This document shows, piece after piece, positions 9,107 through 16,241 of a stretch of 64,000 nt of DNA (its first letter is position 1; each line of letters opens with the position of its first letter). Position numbers and translations under genes: made by a program. Origin of the DNA: Pseudomonas putida (GTDB taxonomy: Bacteria > Pseudomonadota > Gammaproteobacteria > Pseudomonadales > Pseudomonadaceae); NCBI RefSeq assembly GCF_025905425.1, contig NZ_CP109603.1, positions 2,020,001 through 2,084,000 of the forward strand, in the 5' to 3' direction. A model generated the notes under the pieces. That model was not told the DNA's origin. It saw only the letters and a list, made by a program, of their open reading frames with translations, and searched no databases.

Positions 9107-9295
9107 ATGAGCGAATCCTTTTTCGAAGACCTGAACGACGCATTCCCGATCAACAGCCAAGTGCGTTGCGGCCAGTCGGCATTCCGCCTGGGCTTCGCCA
9201 ACATGACGCTGGATGATTCGGAACAGCTTCAGCCTGCACATTTGCAGCGCACCAAGAAGGGCCGCTTCATGCCGCGGGTTCCGCTGAAGAAGTGA
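9107..9295 (+). CDS. Small conserved hypothetical protein, 62 aa
   Basis: A short gene with a good ribosome-binding site (GGAGGGAGA ending 7 nt before the ATG) and a strong intrinsic terminator just after its stop, which together make it a convincing independent gene. The product (MSESFFEDLNDAFPINSQVR and a basic C-terminus KKGRFMPRVPLKK) has no signal peptide or membrane segment. It has one cysteine. I do not recognise the family. Confidence 0.7.
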   Translation: MSESFFEDLNDAFPINSQVRCGQSAFRLGFANMTLDDSEQLQPAHLQRTKKGRFMPRVPLKK

Positions 9296-9307
9296 TCCCG
9301 CTCCAGC

Positions 9308-9335
9308 AACCCCGCCGAACGGCGGGGTTTTTGTT
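9308..9335 (+). terminator. Rho-independent terminator
   Basis: CCCCGCC (9310-9316), loop GAAC, GGCGGGG (9321-9327) then TTTTT, directly after the 62-aa gene. Confidence 0.92.
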
Positions 9336-9433
9336 GCTATTCGTTGACGCTGCTCATGGCATCGCTGGGTTGCGCTCGCCGGACGGCTGCGGATGTGGTT
9401 TTCTGGCGCGGCATTTCAGCAAAGGGAGATTGA

Positions 9434-9745
9434 ATGCTCATGCGAGTCAGGGAAGGGACCTATTGGCAGTGGGCCGACGCTCAACTGCACAGCCGCAGCC
9501 ACGATGAAGCGCTCAGTGACGGCACCACGCTCGACGTGCAGGTGCGTCTGTCGCGCCTCGGCGCCACCCAGTTGTTTCTCGGCGTGTACGCAGGCAATGG
9601 CCGGGCATTGCTGGAAGAGTACTACCCGACGCGCCCTGGCGAGACCATGACCCGTGCGTTGGTCTGGGGCGTCGAGCGGGCCCGGGCACTGGCCACTGGC
9701 GCCTTGCCATTGCCGGCCATGTCGCGGCCCCGTCGGCGGGCATGA
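9434..9745 (+). CDS. Conserved hypothetical protein, 103 aa
   Basis: Starts MLMRVREGTYWQWADAQLHS after AAGGGAG with 5-nt spacing. The middle reads as a small alpha/beta protein (SDGTTLDVQVRLSRLG, QLFLGVYAGNGRALLEEYYP), and the C-terminus is basic (SRPRRRA). It has no signal peptide. Its stop overlaps the A-tract of the converging terminator. I do not recognise a functional family; it could be a DNA- or RNA-associated accessory protein, but nothing in the sequence proves that. Confidence 0.65.
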   Translation: MLMRVREGTYWQWADAQLHSRSHDEALSDGTTLDVQVRLSRLGATQLFLGVYAGNGRALLEEYYPTRPGETMTRALVWGVERARALATGALPLPAMSRPRRRA

Positions 9746-9772
9746 AAAAGCCCGGCCTTTGCGGGCCGGGCT
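9745..9772 (-). terminator. Intrinsic terminator for the leftward 9792-10124 gene
   Basis: AGCCCGGCC (9749-9757), 6-nt loop, GGCCGGGCT (9764-9772); the forward AAAA at 9745-9748 is the U-tract of the leftward transcript. Confidence 0.85.
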
Positions 9773-9791
9773 CAATGTTAGGTGAGGCCAC

Positions 9792-10124
9792 TCAGTTGAG
9801 CGGTTCGATCACCTTGACTGCCTGCCGCTCACGGGCGGCTGGCCATTCTTGTTGCAGGGTCTGCAGCACGCGGCCAACGAACTCGGTGTCGGCGGCGGCC
9901 TTCTTGCCGACGTAGCCTTGGCCACGGCGGTAGACCTTGAAGCGGGCACGCATGCTCGGCAGGTGCTCTTCGAATTCAGCTTCGATGGAGTTTGGTGGCA
10001 GGCGGTCGAGACGCACTTCACCGGTTTGGCTAACCCACAGCAGATGGTCGTCGAGGCTGTCCTTGCGCACGGCGAACAGCTGGGCCAATTGGTCGATTGT
10101 GGGATTGTTGTTCAAGTTCATCAT
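9792..10124 (-). CDS. Conserved hypothetical protein, about 110 aa
   Basis: The frame is open to 10214, but the natural start is one of two adjacent ATGs at 10124/10121, giving MMNLNNNPTIDQLAQLFAVR. The upstream extension is cysteine-rich and unlike a protein start. The body contains ...LLWVSQTGEVRLDRLPP... and a lysine/arginine-rich middle (RARFKVYRRGQGYVGKKA). No membrane segment or signal peptide is present. Similar short acidic-then-basic proteins are conserved in Pseudomonas without assigned function. It ends at a good terminator. Upstream is a 324-bp gene-free stretch containing three hairpins. Confidence 0.65.
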   Translation of the reverse strand: MMNLNNNPTIDQLAQLFAVRKDSLDDHLLWVSQTGEVRLDRLPPNSIEAEFEEHLPSMRARFKVYRRGQGYVGKKAAADTEFVGRVLQTLQQEWPAARERQAVKVIEPLN

Positions 10125-10448
10125 AAAGCCCCCATTACCCATTCGTAGGTGATTTTCACAGTTGGCGCTACCACGGTGTAGCGCACTACCAAGGCTGCTA
10201 CAGCAGCATCGCAACAGGGGCTTTCACACGCTGCCTTTTGGACAGTTCCCTCTCCACGGACGGCCTGCGTTACCGCGCAGGCCGTCTGGAACACCCTTGC
10301 CACCGCTCCCGATCAGGGAGACGGCTTCATCATGCCCAAGGGCGATGAACGGCGTCAACAGTTTTGTAGTGAATATTTTTAGGCACTACATTCTTGTCAT
10401 TTTGTTCGACAATCCAGCGTGCACGCCGTGCAGAATCTGCCCATGCCT
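10125..10448. other. Gene-free 324-bp stretch with three inverted repeats
   Basis: No credible ORF is present. Visible structure: GCGCTAC/GTAGCGC at 10165-10184; GACGGCCTGCG/CGCAGGCCGTC, perfect 11-bp arms with a 6-nt loop, at 10259-10286; TGTAGTG/CACTACA around an AT-rich 12-bp centre at 10365-10390. The last could be a terminator-like element or operator; none has a clean U-tract for ampC. It may hold promoter, leader or small RNA sequence for the leftward 110-aa gene. Confidence 0.45.
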
Positions 10449-11591
10449 TCACAGGCCATCAAGAATCCGGTAGGCCGCACGCACGCGGTCTTCGTTCGGA
10501 TAATTACGGTTGGCCAGCAACACGACGGCCATTTTTTCGGCAGGAATAAAAGCGGCATACGCGCCAAAACCATTGGTTGCGCCGGTCTTGTTGTACCAGG
10601 CCTCGCGCAGGGCCGGGCGGGCAGGGACCAGGCGAGTGGTTGCCTGGGGCTCACGGATCAGGCGTGGGCTGTTGCCATCGACCAGGGTGTTCAGCTCGAC
10701 CGGATACGGGTAACGCTCCCAACCTAGGCCCTGGGTCATGGCGCCGACCTGGAAGTAGCCCATTTGGGTAATGTCGATGGCTTGGGTCAGAGCAGGGGGC
10801 AGCCCGTCTGGCTGCATGTGCAGACGCACATAGCGCAGCAGGTCGCTGGCGCTGGTCTTGATGCCATAGGCCTCATCGGCGTAGGGCCCAGCGCTTACGC
10901 GTACAGGCCGGTCCTCTGCATCGTAGCCCTGGGCATAGAGCCCTTGGGCACTGGCTGGGACATGCAAGTAGGTATGTTTCAGGCCCATTTGCGCCAGCAG
11001 GCCCTGGTTCATCAGGGCAGCAAAGGGGCGTTGCTGCGCGCGTGCAGCCAAGTCGCCGAACAGGCCCAGGCTCGGGTTGGAATAGCAACGCTGAGTACCA
11101 CGCTCGGCACGCGGCTGCCAGTTGCGGAAGAAGTCCACGACCTGTTGCGGCGTCTGTACTTCATCCGGGAACTGTAACGGCAGGCAGTCGGCGCTGTAGG
11201 CACCCAACTCCAGCACGCTGGCGTCCCCCAATGGCGCCCCGGCCAGCGCAGGCAGGTAGCGCTTTGCGGGGGCGTTCAGGTCCAGCTTGCCTTCGGCGCT
11301 GGCCAGGGCGGCGAGGGTGGCCGTGTAGGTCTTGCTCAGCGAGCCGACCTCGAACAGCGTGTCACGGGTCACAGGCGTGCCTTCGGCCTTGCTGGCCACG
11401 CCATAGTTGAAATAGTGGGCCTGGCCATGGGCATACACGGCCACGGCCATGCCGGCAATGCCTTGCTCGTGCATCAGCGGGCCAATGATTTGATCGACGC
11501 GGGCTTGCAGCGTGTCGTCGGCCTGTGCGGCTGTGTGGCCCAGGGCAAGTGTGATGGCCGCAGCGAGCGAAGCCAAGCGGAGGCGGGGCAT
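10449..11591 (-). CDS. ampC: Class C beta-lactamase
   Basis: 380 aa from the ATG at 11591, which is preceded by AAAGGA and followed by a signal peptide (MPRLRLASLAAAITLALGHT, cleavage after AQA near residue 24). All three catalytic motifs are present: S84-LSK, Y170-SN and K-TG in NKTGATNGFG near residue 335, equivalent to Ser64, Tyr150 and Lys315 of AmpC. The periplasmic enzyme hydrolyses cephalosporins through an acyl-serine. No ampR is adjacent, so induction control, if any, is elsewhere. Two unusual residues flank the active site: Cys136 and Cys169 (AmpC 116 and 149), where I recall Gly and Leu in P. aeruginosa AmpC. Confidence 0.95.
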   Translation of the reverse strand: MPRLRLASLAAAITLALGHTAAQADDTLQARVDQIIGPLMHEQGIAGMAVAVYAHGQAHYFNYGVASKAEGTPVTRDTLFEVGSLSKTYTATLAALASAEGKLDLNAPAKRYLPALAGAPLGDASVLELGAYSADCLPLQFPDEVQTPQQVVDFFRNWQPRAERGTQRCYSNPSLGLFGDLAARAQQRPFAALMNQGLLAQMGLKHTYLHVPASAQGLYAQGYDAEDRPVRVSAGPYADEAYGIKTSASDLLRYVRLHMQPDGLPPALTQAIDITQMGYFQVGAMTQGLGWERYPYPVELNTLVDGNSPRLIREPQATTRLVPARPALREAWYNKTGATNGFGAYAAFIPAEKMAVVLLANRNYPNEDRVRAAYRILDGL

Positions 11592-11710
11592 GGGCAGGTC
11601 CTTTGTTGGAAAGTGTCCGTTCAGCGACACCGGTGGGGGTTCCGGCGTTAGCGAAGAAAAGCCGCAGACCTTATCGTCTGCCCTTGCACAATGACAAGAC
11701 GGAACCTGTG

Positions 11711-12703
11711 ATGAAATATTTGCGCATGCTATTCGACAATTTCACCCTGGCCTTGCTCGGGGTGGTGCTCATCGCCACTGTGCTGCCCTGCTCGGGTGAC
11801 GGTGCGGTGTATTTCGGCTGGCTGACCAATCTTGCCATCGGCCTGCTGTTCTTCCTGCACGGTGCCAAGTTGTCGCGCGAAGCGATCATCGCCGGGGCCG
11901 GGCACTGGCGCCTGCACGCGTTAGTGTTCTCCTGCACGTTTGTACTGTTCCCGTTGCTGGGGTTGGCGTTCAAGCCGCTGTTTGTGCCGCTGGTGGGCAC
12001 CGAGCTGTACCTGGGCGTGCTGTATCTGTGCGCGTTGCCGGCCACGGTGCAGTCGGCCATTGCGTTCACCTCCCTGGCCCGCGGCAACGTGCCAGCCGCC
12101 ATTTGCAGTGCTGCGGCCTCCAGCCTGCTGGGTATCTTCCTCACGCCATTGCTGGTGATGATGTTGCTGGGCGCCAGCGGTGACACTGGCTCTGGCCTGG
12201 ATGCAGTGCTGAAGATCACCCTGCAGTTGCTGGTGCCTTTCGTTGCCGGGCAGATCGCCCGCCGCTGGATTGGCGCATGGGTCAAGCGCAACGCGCGCTG
12301 GCTCAAGGTCGTGGACCAGGGATCGATCCTGCTGGTGGTCTACACCGCGTTCAGTGAGGCGGTGGTGACTGGCCTGTGGCACACGGTATCGCCACAACAC
12401 CTGGCAGGGCTGTTTGTCGTCTGCGGGATCTTGCTGGCGGTGGTGCTGTATGGCACCCGTCTGCTCGGCAAGCTGCTTGGCTTTGACCTGGAAGACCGCA
12501 TTACCATTCTGTTCGCCGGCTCGAAGAAAAGCCTGGCCACTGGGGTGCCAATGGCCCAGGTGCTGTTCGTGGGCAGTGGTATTGGCGCGATGATCCTGCC
12601 GCTGATGCTGTTCCATCAGATCCAGCTGATGGTCTGCGCGGTGCTGGCACAGCGTTACGCCAGCCGCGAGGAGGTGGGCGAGAAGGCCTCGGCGGCGTCC
12701 TGA
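11711..12703 (+). CDS. Bile acid:sodium symporter-family (SBF-like) membrane protein
   Basis: 330 aa with about nine to ten membrane segments; it begins MKYLRMLFDNFTLALLGVVL. The pattern FFLHGAKLSREAI, ALPATVQSAIAFTSLARGN and ...GSKKSLATGVPMA matches the SBF-like/DUF4137 branch of the bile acid:Na+ symporter family, which is widespread in bacteria and not linked to bile acids there. The frame is open back to 11603, overlapping the divergent ampC start, but the ATG at 11711 gives the normal family N-terminus. The ribosome-binding site is weak (CGGAACC). It lies divergent from ampC; a functional link is not evident. Confidence 0.87.
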   Translation: MKYLRMLFDNFTLALLGVVLIATVLPCSGDGAVYFGWLTNLAIGLLFFLHGAKLSREAIIAGAGHWRLHALVFSCTFVLFPLLGLAFKPLFVPLVGTELYLGVLYLCALPATVQSAIAFTSLARGNVPAAICSAAASSLLGIFLTPLLVMMLLGASGDTGSGLDAVLKITLQLLVPFVAGQIARRWIGAWVKRNARWLKVVDQGSILLVVYTAFSEAVVTGLWHTVSPQHLAGLFVVCGILLAVVLYGTRLLGKLLGFDLEDRITILFAGSKKSLATGVPMAQVLFVGSGIGAMILPLMLFHQIQLMVCAVLAQRYASREEVGEKASAAS

Positions 12704-12735
12704 AACGCCACCTCCATTGATTTAGCCGGGGAAGT

Positions 12736-13329
12736 TCACCTGGCCTGGCCTGAACTCCGCGCTCGCAGCGCCTTGGCAACGTCGGCCTCGATCTTGTAGG
12801 CCGGCCCTTCAAGGTCATTGAAATCACGTGTGTAGCGCCGGGCGAATTCCTCGACCCCCAGTGCCTGGTACTGCTGCACATGCTTGAGCTCGTGCGCCCA
12901 CAGGGCCACGTTGTCTTCGGCATCGCTGGCATGACGGAAGATGATCGTGTCGATCAGTGTCACGGCGTTTACATCGGGGTTCTGCAGCATGGCATTGGCC
13001 GCGCTCATCTGCTGCTCGTTGCCCACCCTGAAGCGTGCGGCATCGAGCACGGCGAAGTCATACCAGGGTTCGAGCTGGGCGCGGATGTGCAGTGGGATCG
13101 GTTCACTGCCGCTGGTGCTGGCCTCGTCGCGGGCTTGACGCAATGCGTAGGCCAGGCTGGTCGACGCCATGGTTTCCACGTCCTTTAGAATCTGCCCCGC
13201 CTGCCCAGGGTCGACCGGGGCGCAGAAACACCCCATCAGGCAGACCTGGTACTGCCCCGGCGGGCAGGCCTGTTCAGCAACTACCGGCAGGCTCAGGAGC
13301 AGCCCAAACAACAGGCTAAGGGCTTTCAT
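12736..13329 (-). CDS. Secreted HExxH (DUF4157-like) putative metallopeptidase
   Basis: 197 aa. A signal peptide (MKALSLLFGLLLSLPVVA) is followed by a cysteine-rich stretch with four cysteines in CPPGQYQVCLMGCFC, suggesting disulfides in the periplasm. Near residue 145, ALWAHELKHVQQYQ holds an HExxH zinc motif followed by a glutamine pair, typical of the DUF4157 fold. ARRYTRDFNDLEGPAYKIEAD near the C-terminus offers a possible downstream acidic ligand. Whether it is proteolytic is unproven. Its start overlaps the 3' end of the tetR-like gene by 14 bp, so the two are probably cotranscribed and translationally coupled. DUF4157 modules also occur as toxin or contractile-injection cargo domains. 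Confidence 0.72.
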   Translation of the reverse strand: MKALSLLFGLLLSLPVVAEQACPPGQYQVCLMGCFCAPVDPGQAGQILKDVETMASTSLAYALRQARDEASTSGSEPIPLHIRAQLEPWYDFAVLDAARFRVGNEQQMSAANAMLQNPDVNAVTLIDTIIFRHASDAEDNVALWAHELKHVQQYQALGVEEFARRYTRDFNDLEGPAYKIEADVAKALRARSSGQAR

Positions 13330-13879
13330 TCAAGGCCTTTTCGACGAAGTTGCGGCTGGCATCCAGTACCTGCGACTGCACCGCCTCGCTGGCCAGCATG
13401 CGCCCGACCAGCAAGGCGCCGACGCATTGGCTGATCAACACCCAGGCCAGTTCCTCATCCTCAAGGGTTGCCCCCCAGGCCTTGTGCAACTCGACCAGCC
13501 AATGCTCGGCCACCTCGCGCACCGGTTGTTCGGCACGTGCGATTTCTACCCCCAGCGGCGGCAATGGGCAGCCACCTTCGGCATTGTGCAGGTGGGCCAG
13601 GCTCAGGTACTGCTGCAGGCAACGGCCAAGGCGCTCGCGGCTGGCACCTTGGCTGGCCAGGCGTGCCAGCGGGCTGTTGCACAGTTCTTGGCGAACCACT
13701 TCGGTGAACAGATCGTCCTTGGACGGGAAGTGATTGTAAAAAGCGCCGCCGGTCAGGCCGATGGCTTTCATCAGCCCGGCCACGCCGGTGCTGGTGAAAC
13801 CGCCGCGTTTGGCCAACGCACCGCTGGTGGCCAACAGCTTCTCGCGGGTTTGTTGTTTGTGTTCGGGGGTATAGCGCAT
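13316..13879 (-). CDS. TetR-family transcriptional regulator
   Basis: 187 aa. The N-terminal HTH is typical of the family: TREKLLATSGALAKRGGFTS, then GVAGLMKAIGLTGGAFYNHF and PSKDDLFTEVV (residues about 8-65). The C-terminal ligand domain is a variable helix bundle. It is divergent from the SDR gene, and the shared 88-bp region contains a perfect palindrome at 13932-13946 well placed as its operator, so it likely represses both itself and the SDR/isomerase pair. The downstream secreted protein gene overlaps its end. The ligand is unknown, though short-chain dehydrogenase neighbours suggest a small organic compound. Confidence 0.9.
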   Translation of the reverse strand: MRYTPEHKQQTREKLLATSGALAKRGGFTSTGVAGLMKAIGLTGGAFYNHFPSKDDLFTEVVRQELCNSPLARLASQGASRERLGRCLQQYLSLAHLHNAEGGCPLPPLGVEIARAEQPVREVAEHWLVELHKAWGATLEDEELAWVLISQCVGALLVGRMLASEAVQSQVLDASRNFVEKALNESP

Positions 13880-13931
13880 TCATGAACCTCTGCGCGCTGG
13901 CTTGACGATAGGGGCGATCATAACATAGCGT

Positions 13932-13946
13932 TCGTTTACTAAACGA
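13932..13946. promoter_or_regulatory. Palindromic TetR operator candidate
   Basis: TCGTTTA-C-TAAACGA is perfect with 7-bp arms, 53 bp upstream of the tetR-like start and 22 bp upstream of the SDR start. Size and position fit a TetR-dimer operator controlling both directions. Confidence 0.75.
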
Positions 13947-13967
13947 TCATTCACCAAAGAGGCGCAC

Positions 13968-14699
13968 ATGACTCGACAACAAAAAGTAGTGCTGGTGATC
14001 GGCGCAGGGGATGCCACCGGTGGCGAGATCGCCAAGCGATTTGCCCGGGAGGGCTACGTCGCCTGTGTTACCCGCCGACAGGCAGACAAACTGCAACCGT
14101 TGCTGGAGGAAATCCGTGCAGCGGGCGGCCAGGCCCATGGTTTTGGCTCCGATGCGCGCAACGAAGAAGAGGTGGCGGCGCTGGTCGAGACCATTGAGCG
14201 TGATATTGGCCCGATCGAGGCGTTTGTCTTCAATATTGGCGCTAATGTGCCGTGCAGTATTCTGGATGAAACCCCGCGCAAGTACTTCAAGATCTGGGAA
14301 ATGGCCTGTTTTGCCGGGTTCTTGACTGCGCAGGCAGTGGCTCGGCGCATGGTGCTGCGTGAGCGCGGCACGATTCTGTTCACAGGCGCTACCGCAGGCA
14401 CTCGGGGCGCCGCCGGCTTTGCCGCATTTGCCGGCGCCAAGCACGGCTTGCGGGCCTTGGCCCAGAGCATGGCGCGGGAGCTGGGGCCGCGTAATATCCA
14501 TGTGGCCCACGTGGTGGTGGATGGGGCCATCGATACCGCGTTCATTCGCGACAGCTTCCCCGAGCGCTACGCCCTCAAGGACCAGGATGGCATCCTCGAC
14601 CCGGCCCACATCGCCGATAACTACTGGTTCCTTCACGCCCAGCCGCGCGACGCCTGGACATTCGAGCTGGACCTGCGCCCCTGGATGGAACGCTGGTAA
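13968..14699 (+). CDS. Short-chain dehydrogenase/reductase-family protein (no catalytic Tyr)
   Basis: 243 aa with an N-terminal Rossmann fold: QKVVLVIGAGDATGGEIAKR carries a glycine-rich nucleotide loop, and residues near 85 (FVFNIGANVP) match the NNAG region. At the position of the SDR YxxxK motif the sequence is FAAFAGAKHG, so the lysine is kept but the tyrosine is phenylalanine; the SS pair is replaced by TGATAG. The active site is therefore altered, and dehydrogenase activity should not be assumed. It is divergent from tetR and followed 28 bp later by the isomerase-like gene, probably one operon. Confidence 0.85.
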   Translation: MTRQQKVVLVIGAGDATGGEIAKRFAREGYVACVTRRQADKLQPLLEEIRAAGGQAHGFGSDARNEEEVAALVETIERDIGPIEAFVFNIGANVPCSILDETPRKYFKIWEMACFAGFLTAQAVARRMVLRERGTILFTGATAGTRGAAGFAAFAGAKHGLRALAQSMARELGPRNIHVAHVVVDGAIDTAFIRDSFPERYALKDQDGILDPAHIADNYWFLHAQPRDAWTFELDLRPWMERW

Positions 14700-14727
14700 A
14701 CCCTCTCATCGATCAAGGACCGTACCT

Positions 14728-15342
14728 ATGAGCAAGACTGTCGAATTCTTCTTTGACCTGGGCAGCCCGGCCAGTTACCTGGCGTGGACCCAACTGCCTG
14801 GCCTGTGTGCTCGCCAAGGCGCAACGCTGCTCTACCGGCCTATGCTCCTGGGCGGGGTGTTTCAGGCCACCGGCAATGCCTCGCCGGCAATGATCCCGGC
14901 CAAGGGCCGCTACCTGTTCACCGACCTGGCACGCTTTGCCGAGCGCTACGGCGTACCGTTCGGGCTACCGCCGGGGTTCCCGCTCAATACGTTGATGCTG
15001 ATGCGGGGTGTGATCGGCACGCAATTACAACACCCGGAGCGCTTCGAGGCGCTGTTGACGGCACTGTTCAACGGGCTGTGGGGGGCGCGGCGTAATCTTG
15101 GTGACGCGGCAGTGTTGCAGCAGACATTGGAGCAGGCCGGCTTCGACTTGGCTGCGTTCAGTGCACTGGCAGGTGATGCGCAGGTGAAGGCTGCGCTCAA
15201 GCAAGCGACAGAGGACGCGGTGGCACGCGGTGTGTTTGGTGCACCGACCTGCTTCGTCGGTGAGCAGATGTTCTTCGGGCAAGACCGCCTGGACTTTGTC
15301 GAGGACGCGCTGCATCAGCCCGCCAGGCGTGTTTCCAGCTGA
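14728..15342 (+). CDS. 2-Hydroxychromene-2-carboxylate isomerase-like (DsbA/GST-kappa fold)
   Basis: 204 aa from the ATG at 14728, preceded by AAGGA; an in-frame extension upstream overlaps the SDR gene in another frame and is not real. The start VEFFFDLGSPASYLAWTQLP carries the conserved DxxSPxSYLA signature, with Ser13 in the glutathione-activating position. ARGVFGAPTCFVGEQMFFGQ near residue 170 is the family's cis-proline substrate and glutathione segment. Such enzymes isomerise hydroxychromene carboxylates during naphthalene breakdown, but many members act in unknown pathways. Its pairing with an SDR under a TetR regulator suggests an aromatic or xenobiotic side pathway. Its last 28 bp overlap the convergent 99-aa gene. 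Confidence 0.87.
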   Translation: MSKTVEFFFDLGSPASYLAWTQLPGLCARQGATLLYRPMLLGGVFQATGNASPAMIPAKGRYLFTDLARFAERYGVPFGLPPGFPLNTLMLMRGVIGTQLQHPERFEALLTALFNGLWGARRNLGDAAVLQQTLEQAGFDLAAFSALAGDAQVKAALKQATEDAVARGVFGAPTCFVGEQMFFGQDRLDFVEDALHQPARRVSS

Positions 15343-15614
15343 GTGCGTTCCCACAGGCTGAGCAGGTCGGCCGGGTTGGTGCCGTAGCGGTGCCAGTCAT
15401 CAAGCCCGGCCTGGTCGCCGTTGGGCGCCTGGCAGTGGACGCAATGGGCAAGGCCTTCGGCGTCCAGGGCCAGGGTCATCTGCCAGCCTTCGATCACCAC
15501 ATCGACCAGGCCTTCACCGTGCTGGGCCCTGATTTGCAGGGGCTGAACACCGAGGGCCGCGTCGCGCAAGCGCTGATAGGCTTCTCGGGTGCTCACTGCA
15601 CCGCTCCGATTCAC
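15315..15614 (-). CDS. Small conserved hypothetical protein, 99 aa
   Basis: Begins MNRSGAVSTREAYQRLRDAA; a GTG at 15596 (VSTREAYQ) is an alternative start. The protein contains MTLALDAEGLAHCVHCQAPN with a C-x2-C pair and a C-terminal helix with DWHRYGTNPADLLSLWERTQ. This pattern recurs in a short Pseudomonas family without assigned function. It lies 2 bp downstream of the XRE-cupin gene on the same strand, so it is likely cotranscribed. It converges on the isomerase-like gene with a 28-bp overlap. No signal peptide. Confidence 0.7.
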   Translation of the reverse strand: MNRSGAVSTREAYQRLRDAALGVQPLQIRAQHGEGLVDVVIEGWQMTLALDAEGLAHCVHCQAPNGDQAGLDDWHRYGTNPADLLSLWERTQLETRLAG

Positions 15615-15616
15615 AA

Positions 15617-16162
15617 TTAGAAATTCGCCGGGGTATTGGCGCTGATGATCTCAGCCTCATCCTGGCCGATGTTCTTGAAACTGTGTGGCAGGGTGGTGGG
15701 GATGTAGTAGCCATCGCCCGAGTTGAGCACGCTGACCTGGCCATCGACCCACAGCTCGACAGTGCCCCGGGTGACCAGGCCGCACTCTTCGCCCTCTGCA
15801 TGCACGATAGGCTCGCCCGAGTCGGCACCCGGTGCGTACAGCTCACGCAGCATGCGCATTTGCCGGGCCTCGACACTGGCGCCGACCAGCAGCATGCGCA
15901 GGCCGTTACGGCCCAGGTCTGGCTGCTCGCTGGCGCGGAACACGAAGCGCTCTTCCCGCACCGGCTCGTCGAAGCTGAAGAACTCCGCCAGGCTCATCGG
16001 GATCCCTTCGAGCAGTTTTTTCAGGGAGCTGACCGAAGGGCTGACGCGGTTCTGTTCGATCTGCGAGATCGTCGAGTTGGTCAGCCCGCTGCGGCGGGCC
16101 AGTTCCCGTTGGGAGAGGTTGTTGCGTTCACGCACCAGTTTGAGTCGCGTCCCCGTGTCCAT
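15617..16162 (-). CDS. XRE-family regulator with C-terminal cupin domain (PuuR-like)
   Basis: 181 aa from the ATG at 16162, giving MDTGTRLKLVRERNNLSQRE, the expected start of the HTH; an extension to 16216 is not supported. HTH residues 5-60 include LTNSTISQIEQNRVSPSVSS. The C-terminal cupin includes EGEECGLVTRGTVELWVDGQ and a GDGYYIPTTLPHSFKN segment typical of this sensor. This is the form of PuuR and related regulators of polyamine or amine metabolism. It precedes the 99-aa gene on the same strand and lies downstream of the MFS gene. Target genes are not clear from position. Confidence 0.88.
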   Translation of the reverse strand: MDTGTRLKLVRERNNLSQRELARRSGLTNSTISQIEQNRVSPSVSSLKKLLEGIPMSLAEFFSFDEPVREERFVFRASEQPDLGRNGLRMLLVGASVEARQMRMLRELYAPGADSGEPIVHAEGEECGLVTRGTVELWVDGQVSVLNSGDGYYIPTTLPHSFKNIGQDEAEIISANTPANF

Positions 16163-16241
16163 AGCCGCCTTGTAATTAGAGGTGTCAAAAATAATGAGCG
16201 AGGCATTAAAACACACTCTTGAGGCTTGCGCGCTGTGCTTA

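Noticed and set aside
14359..14727. An extended N-terminus for the isomerase-like gene reaching into the SDR gene
   Set aside because: The in-frame extension overlaps the SDR gene and lacks similarity; ATG 14728 has an SD and the family N-terminus.
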